DNA from: Protaetiibacter intestinalis
Lineage (GTDB): Bacteria > Actinomycetota > Actinomycetes > Actinomycetales > Microbacteriaceae
NCBI RefSeq assembly: GCF_003627075.1
Contig: NZ_CP032630.1
Span: 496,001-560,000 of the forward strand
Length of the DNA: 64,000 nucleotides
Reading direction: 5' to 3'
The notes below the pieces were generated by a model, which was not told the DNA's origin, ran no database searches, and saw nothing but the letters and a program-made list of their open reading frames with translations. A program made the position numbers and the translations under genes. This document shows positions 41,680 through 51,349 of the stretch, piece after piece (within the stretch, counting starts at the first letter, position 1; each line of letters begins with the position of its first letter).

Positions 41680-42090
41680 CTACCGAGTGCGGCGGCGGCG
41701 ATGCTCGAGCAGCTCCACGAGCAGCAGACCCACCGCCGCACCCGTGACGTTGGCGATCACGTCGAGCACGCTCGGGGTGCGGTGGGCGATGAGGGAAGCC
41801 TGAGCCGATTCGATCCCCACCGTCACCACGAGCGCGATCGGCAGCACCAGGTACCGCCTCCGCAGGATCACGGCCAGCAGCGCCCCCATCGGCACGAAGA
41901 GCAGCACGTTCGCGGCGAACTCGATCCGCGGATAGCTGAGCCCCGGCACCGCGCGGATGATCGCATCCAGCAGCGGCCGCGCGCCCTCGTCGACGTGCAC
42001 CGGCCAGAGGCCGATCACAGCGAGCGCCACCGCGTAGCCCGCGAGCCACAGGCGGGCGTCATGCAGACGCGGATGCGGGCCCTCGACCAT
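41680..42090 (-). CDS. VanZ-family membrane protein
   Basis: A 136-residue protein with about four helices and VanZ-like motifs: 'EFAANVLLFVPMGALLAVIL' ('d...N..lFiPfG..l'), 'VTVGIESAQASLIAHRTPSVLDVIANVTGAAVG' seen as 'ESAQ.....R..s..DvianvtGa..G'. VanZ is linked to teicoplanin resistance in enterococci; actinobacterial members are widespread and of unknown role. It lies 9 bases upstream of the TMEM175 gene on the same strand. Confidence 0.87.
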   Translation of the reverse strand: MVEGPHPRLHDARLWLAGYAVALAVIGLWPVHVDEGARPLLDAIIRAVPGLSYPRIEFAANVLLFVPMGALLAVILRRRYLVLPIALVVTVGIESAQASLIAHRTPSVLDVIANVTGAAVGLLLVELLEHRRRRTR

Positions 42091-42165
42091 GCGCTCCCTC
42101 CCGGCCCGAAGCCGGGCGGGGCGCCCGGACGCACGCGGGCCGCATGGGGCGAGTGTACCGGCGGC

Positions 42166-42591
42166 TCAGTCCTCGCTCCAGGGCACCTCGAGGTCGAGCA
42201 CCCAGGTGACGCCGAAACGGTCGCGCAGCATCCCGTACAGCGGCGACCAGCCGGCGGGCGCGAGCGGCACCACCACGGTGGCGCCCTCCTCGAGCCCCTT
42301 CCAGTAGCCGGCGAGCTCGTCGGCGTCGGTGCCGCGCACCGAGACGAACACGGGGATGACGCCCGGCTCCCACGGGGTGTGGCCGGGCACGTCGTAGGCC
42401 ATCACGCGGAAGCCGGCGTCGGAGTCGACCTGGCCCCACATGATCTGCTCCGCCTCGGCGGGGTCGGTGACGGCGCCCGCGTCGACATAGCGCACGAGCG
42501 CGATCCGGCCGCCGAACGCGGCCTGGTAGAACTCGAGCGCCGCCCGGGCGTCGCCGCGGAAGTTGAGGTGGGGGGTGGTGGCGATGGTCAT
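42166..42591 (-). CDS. VOC-family (PhnB-like) protein
   Basis: A 141-residue vicinal-oxygen-chelate fold protein of the PhnB/3-demethylubiquinone-methyltransferase-like type: 'PHLNFRGDARAALEFYQAAFGG' in parts, 'ALVRYVDAG', 'IMWGQVDSDAGFRVMAYDVP' in parts, and the C-terminal 'YGMLRDRFGVTWVLD' ('G...D.fG..W.l'). The metal-site residues are not certain. I chose the ATG at 42591. It is divergent from a WYL regulator, a recurrent pairing in actinobacteria, so the regulator may control it. Confidence 0.88.
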   Translation of the reverse strand: MTIATTPHLNFRGDARAALEFYQAAFGGRIALVRYVDAGAVTDPAEAEQIMWGQVDSDAGFRVMAYDVPGHTPWEPGVIPVFVSVRGTDADELAGYWKGLEEGATVVVPLAPAGWSPLYGMLRDRFGVTWVLDLEVPWSED

Positions 42592-42687
42592 CGTGGACTC
42601 CTTCTGTCGGTGCCGCGGGTGCGGCGGAAGCCATGTTCCACTCAGAACAGGACAGTTCTCGTCCGCTTCTCGAACTAGTCTCGGGGC

Positions 42688-43683
42688 ATGGCCGACACCA
42701 CCTCGCGAATGCTGCAGCTGCTCTCGCTGCTGCAGGCGCGCCGAGACTGGCCGGGCGAGCTGCTCGCCGAGCGGCTCGACGTGAGCGTGCGCACGGTGCG
42801 GCGCGACGTCGACCGGCTGCGCGAGCTCGGCTATCGGGTGCAGGCGGTGAAGGGCCCGGATGGCGGCTACCGCCTCGAGAACGGCTCCGAGCTGCCGCCG
42901 CTGCTCTTCGACGACGAGCAGGCGGTCGCCGTGGCGATCGCGCTGCAGACGGCCACGGCGTCCGGTGCCGACATCGGCGAGGCCGCCGACCGAGCCCTCG
43001 CCACCGTGCGCCAGGTGATGCCGTCGCGGCTGCGGCACCGGGTCGACGCGCTCGCGACCACCGCGCCGCCCCCCGCCGCGGACCCCGTCGACCCGGGCGT
43101 GCTGCTCGCGGTGAGCGAGGCGATCCGCACACACGAGGTGCTGCGCTTCGACTACGCGGGCGGCGAGCAGCCGCGCCGCACCGAACCGCACCACCTGGTG
43201 GCGCGCGCCGGGCGGTGGTACCTGATCGGCTGGGACCTCGACCGCGACGACTGGCGCGTGTACCGCGCCGACCGCATCGCCCCGCGCTCGGCCCGCGGGC
43301 GCCGCTTCGCGCCGCGGCGGCTGCCGGGCGGCGACCCGCACGCCCTGCTCGACGCGCGCTTCAGGGGCGCCCCGGAGGGCAGCGGATGGCCCGCCCGCGG
43401 CTCGGCGGTCGTCGCGCTGCCCCTCGCGGATGTCGCCCCGTTCGTGGGCGACGGCGAGGCCGAGGCGCTCGGTCCGGACCGCACGCGCATCACCGCGGGC
43501 TCGTGGTCGTGGGATGCGCTCGCCGCCTCCTTCGGCCGTTTCGGGGCCGCGCTCGACGAGCCGCGGCCGGCCGAGCTGGCATCCGCGTTCCGTCGGCTCG
43601 CGGCACGGGCCGCCGCGGCGGCCTCCCCGCGCGTCGACGACCGCGATCGCGGCCCGGATCGCGACGAACCTCCCGTGTCATAA
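42688..43683 (+). CDS. WYL-domain transcriptional regulator (YafY-type)
   Basis: A 331-residue regulator. The HTH-11 N-terminal domain shows 'MLQLLSLLQARRDWPGELLAERLDVSVRTVRRDVDRLRELGY' in parts ('LDVSVRTVRRDVDRLRE'), then a WYL domain ('LRFDYAGG', 'HHLVARAGRWYLIGWDLDR') and a C-terminal WCX extension. WYL domains bind nucleic acids or nucleotides and often control DNA-damage or phage-defence genes; here the divergent VOC gene is the likely target. The ATG at 42688 is 97 bases from that gene's start. Confidence 0.92.
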   Translation: MADTTSRMLQLLSLLQARRDWPGELLAERLDVSVRTVRRDVDRLRELGYRVQAVKGPDGGYRLENGSELPPLLFDDEQAVAVAIALQTATASGADIGEAADRALATVRQVMPSRLRHRVDALATTAPPPAADPVDPGVLLAVSEAIRTHEVLRFDYAGGEQPRRTEPHHLVARAGRWYLIGWDLDRDDWRVYRADRIAPRSARGRRFAPRRLPGGDPHALLDARFRGAPEGSGWPARGSAVVALPLADVAPFVGDGEAEALGPDRTRITAGSWSWDALAASFGRFGAALDEPRPAELASAFRRLAARAAAAASPRVDDRDRGPDRDEPPVS

Positions 43684-43713
43684 CGCGGTCGCCGCGGGTG
43701 CCAGGATGAGCGC

Positions 43714-44751
43714 ATGCGTGCACTCGTCACCGGTGGAAACGGATTCGTCGGCTCCCACGTGGTGGCGGCGTTGCTCGAGGCGGGCCACGAGGTGGTCGCC
43801 ACCGTGCGCGAGCCCGACGACCCCGCACGCACCGCGGCGCTCCGCGCGCTCGGCGACGCGCATCCGGGTCGCCTCACGGTGCGGCACGGCGAACTGCTCG
43901 TCGAGGGCTCCTTCGATGAGGCGATGGACGGCTGCGACACCGTGCTGCACGTCGCGAGCCCGTTCCTCATGGCCGAGCAGATCAGCGACCCGCAGACGCA
44001 GCTCATCGAGCCCGCCCTCACCGGCACCCGCAACGTGCTCGGCTCGGCCACGCGCACCGCATCCGTCACCCGCGTCGTGCTCACCTCCACCATCGGCGCC
44101 ATGTTCGGCGACTACAGCGACGTGCTCGAGATCCCGGATCGGGTGCTGCGCGAGGAGCACTGGAACTCGACGAGCACCCTCGAGCGCGAGCCGTACCACT
44201 ACTCGAAGACGCTCGCCGAGCGCGAGGCGTGGCGGCTGCACGCCGAACAGGACCGCTGGTCGCTCGTGACCGTCAACCCCGGGCTCGTGCTCGGGCCGGC
44301 GCTCGCCGCGGGCAGCGTCTCGGGCAGCCTGTTCCTCTTCGACGAGCTCATCGGCGGCACCCTGTGGTTCGGGGTGCCCGACATCGCCTTCGCCCCCGTC
44401 GACGTGCGCGAGGTGGCGCTCGCCCACGTGCGCGCCGCCGAACGCCGCGAGGTGGGCGGGCGCGTGATCGTGTCGCGCGACACCATGGTGGCCTTCATCG
44501 ACTTCGCCCGGATGGTGCGCGCCCAGCAGCCGCGCCTGCCCCGCGTCGCCCGCACGGTGCTGCCCACCTGGCTGCTGCGGATGGTGGGGCCGGCCTTCGG
44601 ACTCGACCGCGCGTTCATCGAGAACCACGTCGGCATCCGCTTCGCCCTCGACAACACCCGCTCGATCGCGGAGCTGGGGATCGCGTACCGGCCCGTCGAG
44701 GAGACCATGCGCGACCACGTGGCCGCCTGGCGGCAACTGCACGGCCGCTAG
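43714..44751 (+). CDS. extended SDR, dihydroflavonol-reductase/3-beta-HSD-like
   Basis: A 345-residue NAD(P)-dependent oxidoreductase. 'ALVTGGNGFVGSHVVAALLEAGHEV' in parts gives the GGNGFVG dinucleotide loop; 'RVVLTSTIGAMFG' holds the serine; 'EPYHYSKTLAEREAWRLH' has the Y-x3-K active site; 'VTVNPGLVLGPALAAGSVSGS' is the typical dihydroflavonol-reductase region. It reduces an aldehyde or ketone of unknown identity. It follows the WYL regulator by 30 bases on the same strand. Confidence 0.88.
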   Translation: MRALVTGGNGFVGSHVVAALLEAGHEVVATVREPDDPARTAALRALGDAHPGRLTVRHGELLVEGSFDEAMDGCDTVLHVASPFLMAEQISDPQTQLIEPALTGTRNVLGSATRTASVTRVVLTSTIGAMFGDYSDVLEIPDRVLREEHWNSTSTLEREPYHYSKTLAEREAWRLHAEQDRWSLVTVNPGLVLGPALAAGSVSGSLFLFDELIGGTLWFGVPDIAFAPVDVREVALAHVRAAERREVGGRVIVSRDTMVAFIDFARMVRAQQPRLPRVARTVLPTWLLRMVGPAFGLDRAFIENHVGIRFALDNTRSIAELGIAYRPVEETMRDHVAAWRQLHGR

Positions 44752-44796
44752 AAAAGACGGTGTGCTCGGGGCCCGGTTCAGGGAAGAATCGTGGCC

Positions 44797-45963
44797 ATGT
44801 CGGACACGCGCGAACCGGACGAGACGCCTCGCACCATCCCGCCGCCGCCGAGCGCCGACGCGCCCGCGCCGGGAGCCGCGCCGGGTTCGATCTTCGCGCC
44901 ACCGCCCGAGCCGGTGGAGGAGGTGGAGGACACCGTCGTCGTGACGCCGGCCGAGCCGCAGGACGACGACGTGGAGGACACCCTCGAGGTGGTGCCCGCG
45001 GCTGCAGTCGAGGAGGTCGAGGACACGGTCGTCGTGGATCACCCCGCGGTCGAGGAGGAGGTGGAGGACACCGTGGTGGTGGACTCCCCGGTCGCCGAGG
45101 AGGTGGAGGACACCGTCGTCGTGGACTCGCCGGTCGCGGCGGAACCGGTGGCCGCCGAGGTACCCGAACCCGTGATCGAGGTCGCGCCGGTCGAGGCGGT
45201 GGCGGAGCCGACGCCGGTGCCTGAGCCCATGGTCGAGCCCGCACCGGAGCCCGAAGTTGCCGTGCCCGCGCCCGCGCCCGCACCGCCGCCCGTCAAGAAG
45301 AGCCGGGCGCTGGTCTTCGTGATCGTCGGCGTCATCGTGGCGGCGCTCGCCGCGCTCGCGGTCGTGCTGCTCATCGTGTTCCAGCCGATGTCGGGCACCC
45401 CGCAGGCGTCCGAGACGCCGAGCGACGAGGCCACCACCGACGCACCGACGCCCACGCCGACGCCGACGCCCACGCCATCCGAACCGGTCAACGGCGGCCC
45501 CGTCGAGCAGGTCGACGACGACGGATCGCTCGGCTCGTTCTCGAACCCCGGCCCGCCCGGATCGGTGGTCACCTTCACCGACTTCGCGGGCGCGAACCAG
45601 TGGCAGGTGGCGGTGACCGCCGGCGCGCAGGACGCGACGGCCCAGGTGGCGCAGGCCTCGGCCGCCAACCCGGCGCCGGCCGCCGGCAACGTGTACGTGC
45701 TCGTGCCGATCAGCTACACCTACCTCGGTGCGGGCACCGGCTACCCGGCGCTCGGCGTGACCCCCACGCTCATCAGCCAGGACCGCTCGTACATCGTGGC
45801 CGACGTCGAGTTCCCGGATGCGCTGCCCGACGCCGCCGCCGTGGCGAACGGCGCGACCGTCAACACCAACGCCGTCTTCGAGGTGCCCGCGTCGGCCGTG
45901 AGCGGCAGCATCGTCCGGCTGACCTCGGCCTGGCACGCCCACGCCCACGTGAGCGTCGGCTGA
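44797..45963 (+). CDS. single-pass membrane protein with repeated VEDTVVV motifs
   Basis: A 388-residue protein of unknown function. Residues about 35-110 contain at least five copies of an acidic motif of the form 'EEVEDTVVVD', with one variant 'VEDTLEVV'; a Pro/Glu/Val-rich stretch leads to 'PPPVKKSR', one transmembrane helix ('ALVFVIVGVIVAALAALAVV'-type), a 'PTPTPTPTP' linker and an outer domain ending in 'TSAWHAHAHVSVG'. The cytosolic repeats put a Thr next to acidic residues, similar to FHA-binding phosphothreonine sites; that is inference. ATG 44797 was chosen; a GTG two codons upstream is equally possible. No homologue of known role was recognised. Confidence 0.8.
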   Translation: MSDTREPDETPRTIPPPPSADAPAPGAAPGSIFAPPPEPVEEVEDTVVVTPAEPQDDDVEDTLEVVPAAAVEEVEDTVVVDHPAVEEEVEDTVVVDSPVAEEVEDTVVVDSPVAAEPVAAEVPEPVIEVAPVEAVAEPTPVPEPMVEPAPEPEVAVPAPAPAPPPVKKSRALVFVIVGVIVAALAALAVVLLIVFQPMSGTPQASETPSDEATTDAPTPTPTPTPTPSEPVNGGPVEQVDDDGSLGSFSNPGPPGSVVTFTDFAGANQWQVAVTAGAQDATAQVAQASAANPAPAAGNVYVLVPISYTYLGAGTGYPALGVTPTLISQDRSYIVADVEFPDALPDAAAVANGATVNTNAVFEVPASAVSGSIVRLTSAWHAHAHVSVG

Positions 45964-45976
45964 CCCGCGGGCCGCG

Positions 45977-47764
<1,788 letters not shown>

Positions 47765-47852
47765 GTCGCCTCCAGGCTAGACGACCGCGTCCGCTCCTCC
47801 CCCGCGGCGACGGGGTCTGGCACGATCGACGCATCCGACGCACAATGAGGGG

Positions 47853-48140
47853 GTGCAGCCCGTGAACGACCCGCAGATCTGGACGCTCATCGGCGTCTTC
47901 GCGGCCGTGATGCTCGGCGGCATGACGCTCACCACCACGCTCCTCATGCGCACGATCACCGCCTCTATCGGCGGACTGCGCGGCGAGATGAACGGGCGAT
48001 TCGACGGGCTGCGCGGTGAGATGAACGGGCTGCGCGGCGAGATGAACGCCCGGTTCGACGCCGTCGAGACGAAGATCGAGCACCTCGACCGCGACGTGGC
48101 CGCACTCACGCGCAAGGTGTGGGGCGAGACCGAGCGCTGA
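47853..48140 (+). CDS. small membrane protein with GLRGEMN coiled-coil repeats
   Basis: A 95-residue protein with one N-terminal transmembrane helix ('IGVFAAVMLGGMTLTTTLL') and a cytoplasmic coiled coil containing three 'GLRGEMN' copies, then 'RFDAVETKIEHLDRDVAALTRKVWG'. The heptad pattern is regular. It resembles short 'RmuC/DUF1640-like' coiled-coil proteins, but I do not recognise a named family. It stands between the ABC-F gene (divergent) and the SulP gene (convergent, 5 bases apart). Confidence 0.75.
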   Translation: MQPVNDPQIWTLIGVFAAVMLGGMTLTTTLLMRTITASIGGLRGEMNGRFDGLRGEMNGLRGEMNARFDAVETKIEHLDRDVAALTRKVWGETER

Positions 48141-48145
48141 GCCTC

Positions 48146-49792
48146 TCAGCCGGCGGAGGCCTCGCGGGCGATGTGGCTGCGGGCGTGCTCCACGGCCGCG
48201 GGCAGCTCGGTGAAGAGGTGCTTGTGGTGGCGGAGGGCGCCCAGCACCCCGACCGTGCGGAACAGCTCGACGTGCCCCTCGCGCACCCCCTTGATGAGCA
48301 CCGTGATGCCGCGGGCCTCGAGCCGCTGCACGATCTCGCTCAGCACGTGCGCGCCGGTGGCGTCCACGAGCTCGAGCTGCGACATCCGCAGGATCACCAC
48401 CGACACCCCGTCGAGCGAGGTGACCGTGTCGAACACCCGGTCGGCGGCGGCGAAGAACAGCGGCCCGTCGAGGCGGATGATCGCGATGCGCTCGTCGCCC
48501 GGCACCGGCTCACCGGGGATCGGCTCGCGCGTGACCCCGGTGGCGCGCGAGAGGCTGCGGATCGCGAACACGCCCGCCACGAGCATGCCGATGACGACCG
48601 CCACGATGAGGTCGACCGAGATGGTGACGATCGCCGTGATGACGAAGGCCACCGCATCCGCCCGCGTCGAGCGCAGGATGCTGCGCACGGTCGCAGCGTG
48701 CACCATGCGCACGGCCGTCACCATGAGCACGCCCGAGAGCGCCGCGAGCGGGATGAGCCCCACCGGCTGCGCCGCGACGAGCACCACGAGCAGCAGCACG
48801 ATCGCGTGGGTCACCGAGGCGAGCCGGGTCTTCGCACCGGAGCGCACGTTGACGGCGGTGCGGGCGATCGCGCCCGTGGCGGGCATGCCGCCGAAGAGGC
48901 CGGCCGCGACCGAGGCGAGGCCCTGGCCGACGAGTTCGCGGTCGGGGTCGTAGGGGCCCGTGTCGGCGAGGGATGCCGCGACCCGCGCCGAGAGCAGCGA
49001 CTCGATCGCCGCGAGCGCCGCGACCGTGAGCGCCGGCAGCGCGAGCGCGCCGAGGGTGCCGAGGCCGAACGCGGGCAGCGACGGGGGCGGCAGCGAGTGC
49101 GGCAGCTCGCCGATGTCGGCGAGCGGCGTCGGCAGCCAGAGCGCGAGCAGCGTGACGACGGCGATGCCGACGAGCGAGCCCGGGATCGCCTTGTGCAGCT
49201 TCGGCAGCAGCACCATGCACGCCGCGACGATCGCGACCGCCCCGAGCGCCCACGCCAGGTAGAGCGGGTCGGCATGCACGAGCGCGGTCACCGCGGTGAC
49301 GACGACGTTCGTGTGGGCGGCGGCGTCGGCATCCGCCCGGGTGAGCGCGGGCACCTGCTGCAGGAAGATGATGACGGCGATGCCGAGGGTGAAGCCCTCG
49401 ATCACCGGCCAGGGGATGAACGACACCGCGCGCCCGAGCCGCAGCACCCCCGCGACGAGCACCACGACGCCGGCCATGAGGCTCACGAGCGCGACCGCGC
49501 CGATGCCGTGGCTCGCGACGATCGGCGCGAGCACCACGACCATCGCACCCGTCGGCCCCGACACCTGCACGTTCGAGCCGCCGAACACGGCCGCCACGAC
49601 GCCCGCGACGATCGCGGTGATGAGCCCCGCCTCCGCCCCGGCACCCGAGGAGATGCCGAAGCCGAGCGCGAGCGGCAGCGCCACGATGCCCACCGTGAGC
49701 CCCGCGAGCAGGTCGGCGCGCCAGCTGCGGCGCAGCGGGCGGTAGTCGGATGCCGCGGGCAGCAGGCGGCGCACGGCCGCGACCCCGCTCAT
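48146..49792 (-). CDS. SulP-family anion transporter with STAS domain
   Basis: A 548-residue membrane transporter. 'WRADLLAGLTVGIVALPLALGFGI' in parts, 'GLITAIVAGVVAAVFGGSNVQVSGPTGAM' with 'VSGPTGAM', and 'GGMPATGAIARTAVNVRSGAKT' are SulP signatures; the STAS domain lies at the C-terminus ('VVILRMSQLELVDATGAHVL' in parts). SulP proteins carry sulfate, bicarbonate or other anions. It overlaps the ArsR gene by 4 bases and is transcribed with it, so the ArsR protein probably senses a related ligand. The STAS serine site reads 'DATGAHVL' instead of DSTG, as in members that are not phosphorylated there. Confidence 0.9.
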   Translation of the reverse strand: MSGVAAVRRLLPAASDYRPLRRSWRADLLAGLTVGIVALPLALGFGISSGAGAEAGLITAIVAGVVAAVFGGSNVQVSGPTGAMVVVLAPIVASHGIGAVALVSLMAGVVVLVAGVLRLGRAVSFIPWPVIEGFTLGIAVIIFLQQVPALTRADADAAAHTNVVVTAVTALVHADPLYLAWALGAVAIVAACMVLLPKLHKAIPGSLVGIAVVTLLALWLPTPLADIGELPHSLPPPSLPAFGLGTLGALALPALTVAALAAIESLLSARVAASLADTGPYDPDRELVGQGLASVAAGLFGGMPATGAIARTAVNVRSGAKTRLASVTHAIVLLLVVLVAAQPVGLIPLAALSGVLMVTAVRMVHAATVRSILRSTRADAVAFVITAIVTISVDLIVAVVIGMLVAGVFAIRSLSRATGVTREPIPGEPVPGDERIAIIRLDGPLFFAAADRVFDTVTSLDGVSVVILRMSQLELVDATGAHVLSEIVQRLEARGITVLIKGVREGHVELFRTVGVLGALRHHKHLFTELPAAVEHARSHIAREASAG

Positions 49793-50148
49793 CGGGGCAG
49801 CTCGGGCAGGGCGGCGACGTCGGCCGCGCGGGCCTCGTCGTCGGCGACGATCGCGCCGAGCAGGCGGCGCGCGACCGCGAGCAGCTCGGCGGCATCCGGA
49901 TGCGCGATCCGGTAGTACACGTGGCTCGCGCGGCGCTCCGACACCACGAGGCGGTGCCGGCGCAGCACGGCGAGGTGCTGGGAGAGGTGCGAGGCCTCGA
50001 GGCCGGTGGCCTCCTGCAGCTTGGCCACACTGTGCTCATCGCCGTCGGCGAGCAGCTCGAGCAGGCGGATGCGGAACGGGTGCGCGAGCCCCTTGAACAG
50101 GCCCGCCTTCACCTCGTACAGCGGGCGCTGCGTCTGACTTATCGGCAT
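49789..50148 (-). CDS. ArsR/SmtB-family transcriptional repressor
   Basis: A 119-residue winged-helix protein: 'GLAHPFRIRLLELLADGDEHSVAKLQEATGLEASHLSQHLAVLRRHRLV' in parts, with 'SHLSQHLAVLRRH' as the recognition helix. The ELxVxDLx metal site is not present (positions carry 'SVAKLQEA'), so the inducer may not be a metal cation. The gene precedes the SulP gene (ATGA overlap). A 7-2-7 inverted repeat covers its start codon (see the regulatory site), which suggests autorepression. Confidence 0.9.
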   Translation of the reverse strand: MPISQTQRPLYEVKAGLFKGLAHPFRIRLLELLADGDEHSVAKLQEATGLEASHLSQHLAVLRRHRLVVSERRASHVYYRIAHPDAAELLAVARRLLGAIVADDEARAADVAALPELPR

Positions 50149-50162
50149 GATGAAGTCATCAT
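50147..50162 (-). promoter_or_regulatory. ArsR operator with putative leaderless promoter
   Basis: ATGATGA-AG-TCATCAT is a perfect 7-base inverted repeat covering the ArsR ATG. On the minus strand TATGAT sits 6 bases before that ATG and fits a TANNNT -10 box. The first transcribed base would then be the A of the ATG, giving a leaderless mRNA. The 7-2-7 palindrome is a typical ArsR/SmtB operator shape. Confidence 0.55.
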
Positions 50163-50184
50163 ATCGCCAGACGCCACCTGCCTT

Positions 50185-50343
50185 TTCCGCAACTCAGGAC
50201 ATCATCCGCTTTCCCGCCCCGGCATCCCCCACCCCACCGGTTCTTCCTGAGTTGCGGAATCCGCGCGGTTTCGCAACTCAGGAACTTCGCGCGAAAGGGC
50301 GGCGCGCGGATGCGGATTCCGCGTCGGCTCCTGAGTTACGGAA
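50185..50343. repeat. four copies of TCCTGAGTTGCGGAA in alternating orientation
   Basis: Copies lie at 50185-50199 (minus), 50245-50259 (plus), 50270-50283 (minus, 14 bases) and 50329-50343 (plus, with A for G in one position). Copies 2 and 3 form a 12-base stem with a 13-base loop, TCCTGAGTTGCG / CGCAACTCAGGA. They fill the gap between the ArsR start and the ispE stop. No gene is apparent in this 259-base gap. Confidence 0.8.
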
Positions 50344-50407
50344 TCCGCCGGATGGGCGGGGACGCCCGGATGGGCCGCCGCGAGAGCGCGGTCGGGGGTC
50401 CGCCGCG

Positions 50408-51340
50408 TCAGTCCCCCACGATGCGCGCGCCGTGCACGGGCCCGGTGGCGCGCACGACGTTGAGGCGGGCCGCCGAGAGGGCGACCTGCAGCTCGAGTGC
50501 CGAGTCGACATCCGAGGTGAGGAAGGCGACCGTGGGCCCGGAACCGGAGACGATGCCGGCGAGCGCGCCGTTCTGCTCGCCCAGTTCGAGCACGTCGGCG
50601 AGCGAGGGCTCCAGGTGCAGGGCGGGCGCCTGCAGGTCGTTGTGCATCGCGTCGGCGAGCATGTGGGCGTCGCCCGCACGCAGCGCCTGCAGCACGTTCG
50701 CCTCGACGCTCGGACGCGGGTCGGCAGGGTAGATGTCCTGTGCGTGGCGGGTGCGGTGCTCGTCGAGCTCGCGGTACACGGCGGGCGTCGAGAGCCCGAA
50801 CTCGGCGAGCGCGAGCACCCAGTGGAAGGTGCCCTTCGCGAGCGCGGGCGACAGTTCGTCGCCGCGGCCGGTGCCGATCGCCGTGCCGCCCGTGAACGCG
50901 AACGGCACATCCGCGCCGAGCTTTCGGGCGAGGTCGAGCAGCTCCTCGCGTGGCAGCTCGGTGCCCCACAGCGCGTCGCACGCGAGCAGGGTGGCCGCGG
51001 CATCCGCCGAACCGCCGCCCATGCCGCCCGTCACGGGCACGTGCTTCTCGATCTCGATGTGGGCGCCGCCCGTGTAGCCCGTGCGGGCCGCGAGCAGCCG
51101 CGCCGCGCGGATGGCGATGTTGGAGCCGTCGAGCGGCACCCGCGACAGCTCGACGGACCCGTTCACCTCGACCGAGAAGTCGGGGGCGTCGGAGACCCGG
51201 ACGTCCTCGTAGAGCGACACCGCCTGGTAGGCGATCGCGACGTCGTGGTACTGCTCGTCGTCGAGGGCCCCCACCTTGAGGAAGACGTTGATCTTCCCCG
51301 GCGCCTTGACGTGCACCGATGCGCGCCCGGAGGTGGTCAT
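50408..51340 (-). CDS. ispE: 4-diphosphocytidyl-2-C-methyl-D-erythritol kinase
   Basis: A 310-residue GHMP kinase of the MEP isoprenoid pathway. The ATP loop is '[19 protein letters not shown]'; the N-terminal '[15 protein letters not shown]' and the C-terminal 'ASGTGPTVAFL'-type '[13 protein letters not shown]' complete the three GHMP motifs. In the order ispE-ksgA-tatD-metG it matches mycobacterial Rv1011-Rv1010-Rv1008-Rv1007c, with rpfB (Rv1009) missing. It begins 9 bases after the ksgA stop. Confidence 0.94.
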   Translation of the reverse strand: MTTSGRASVHVKAPGKINVFLKVGALDDEQYHDVAIAYQAVSLYEDVRVSDAPDFSVEVNGSVELSRVPLDGSNIAIRAARLLAARTGYTGGAHIEIEKHVPVTGGMGGGSADAAATLLACDALWGTELPREELLDLARKLGADVPFAFTGGTAIGTGRGDELSPALAKGTFHWVLALAEFGLSTPAVYRELDEHRTRHAQDIYPADPRPSVEANVLQALRAGDAHMLADAMHNDLQAPALHLEPSLADVLELGEQNGALAGIVSGSGPTVAFLTSDVDSALELQVALSAARLNVVRATGPVHGARIVGD

Positions 51341-51349
51341 TCCTCCACC

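Noticed and set aside
43678..45948. Minus-strand open frame of 756 codons opposite the SDR and repeat protein
   Set aside because: It has Gly/His/Arg-rich composition without motifs, while the plus strand carries a typical SDR and a membrane protein with clear domains.
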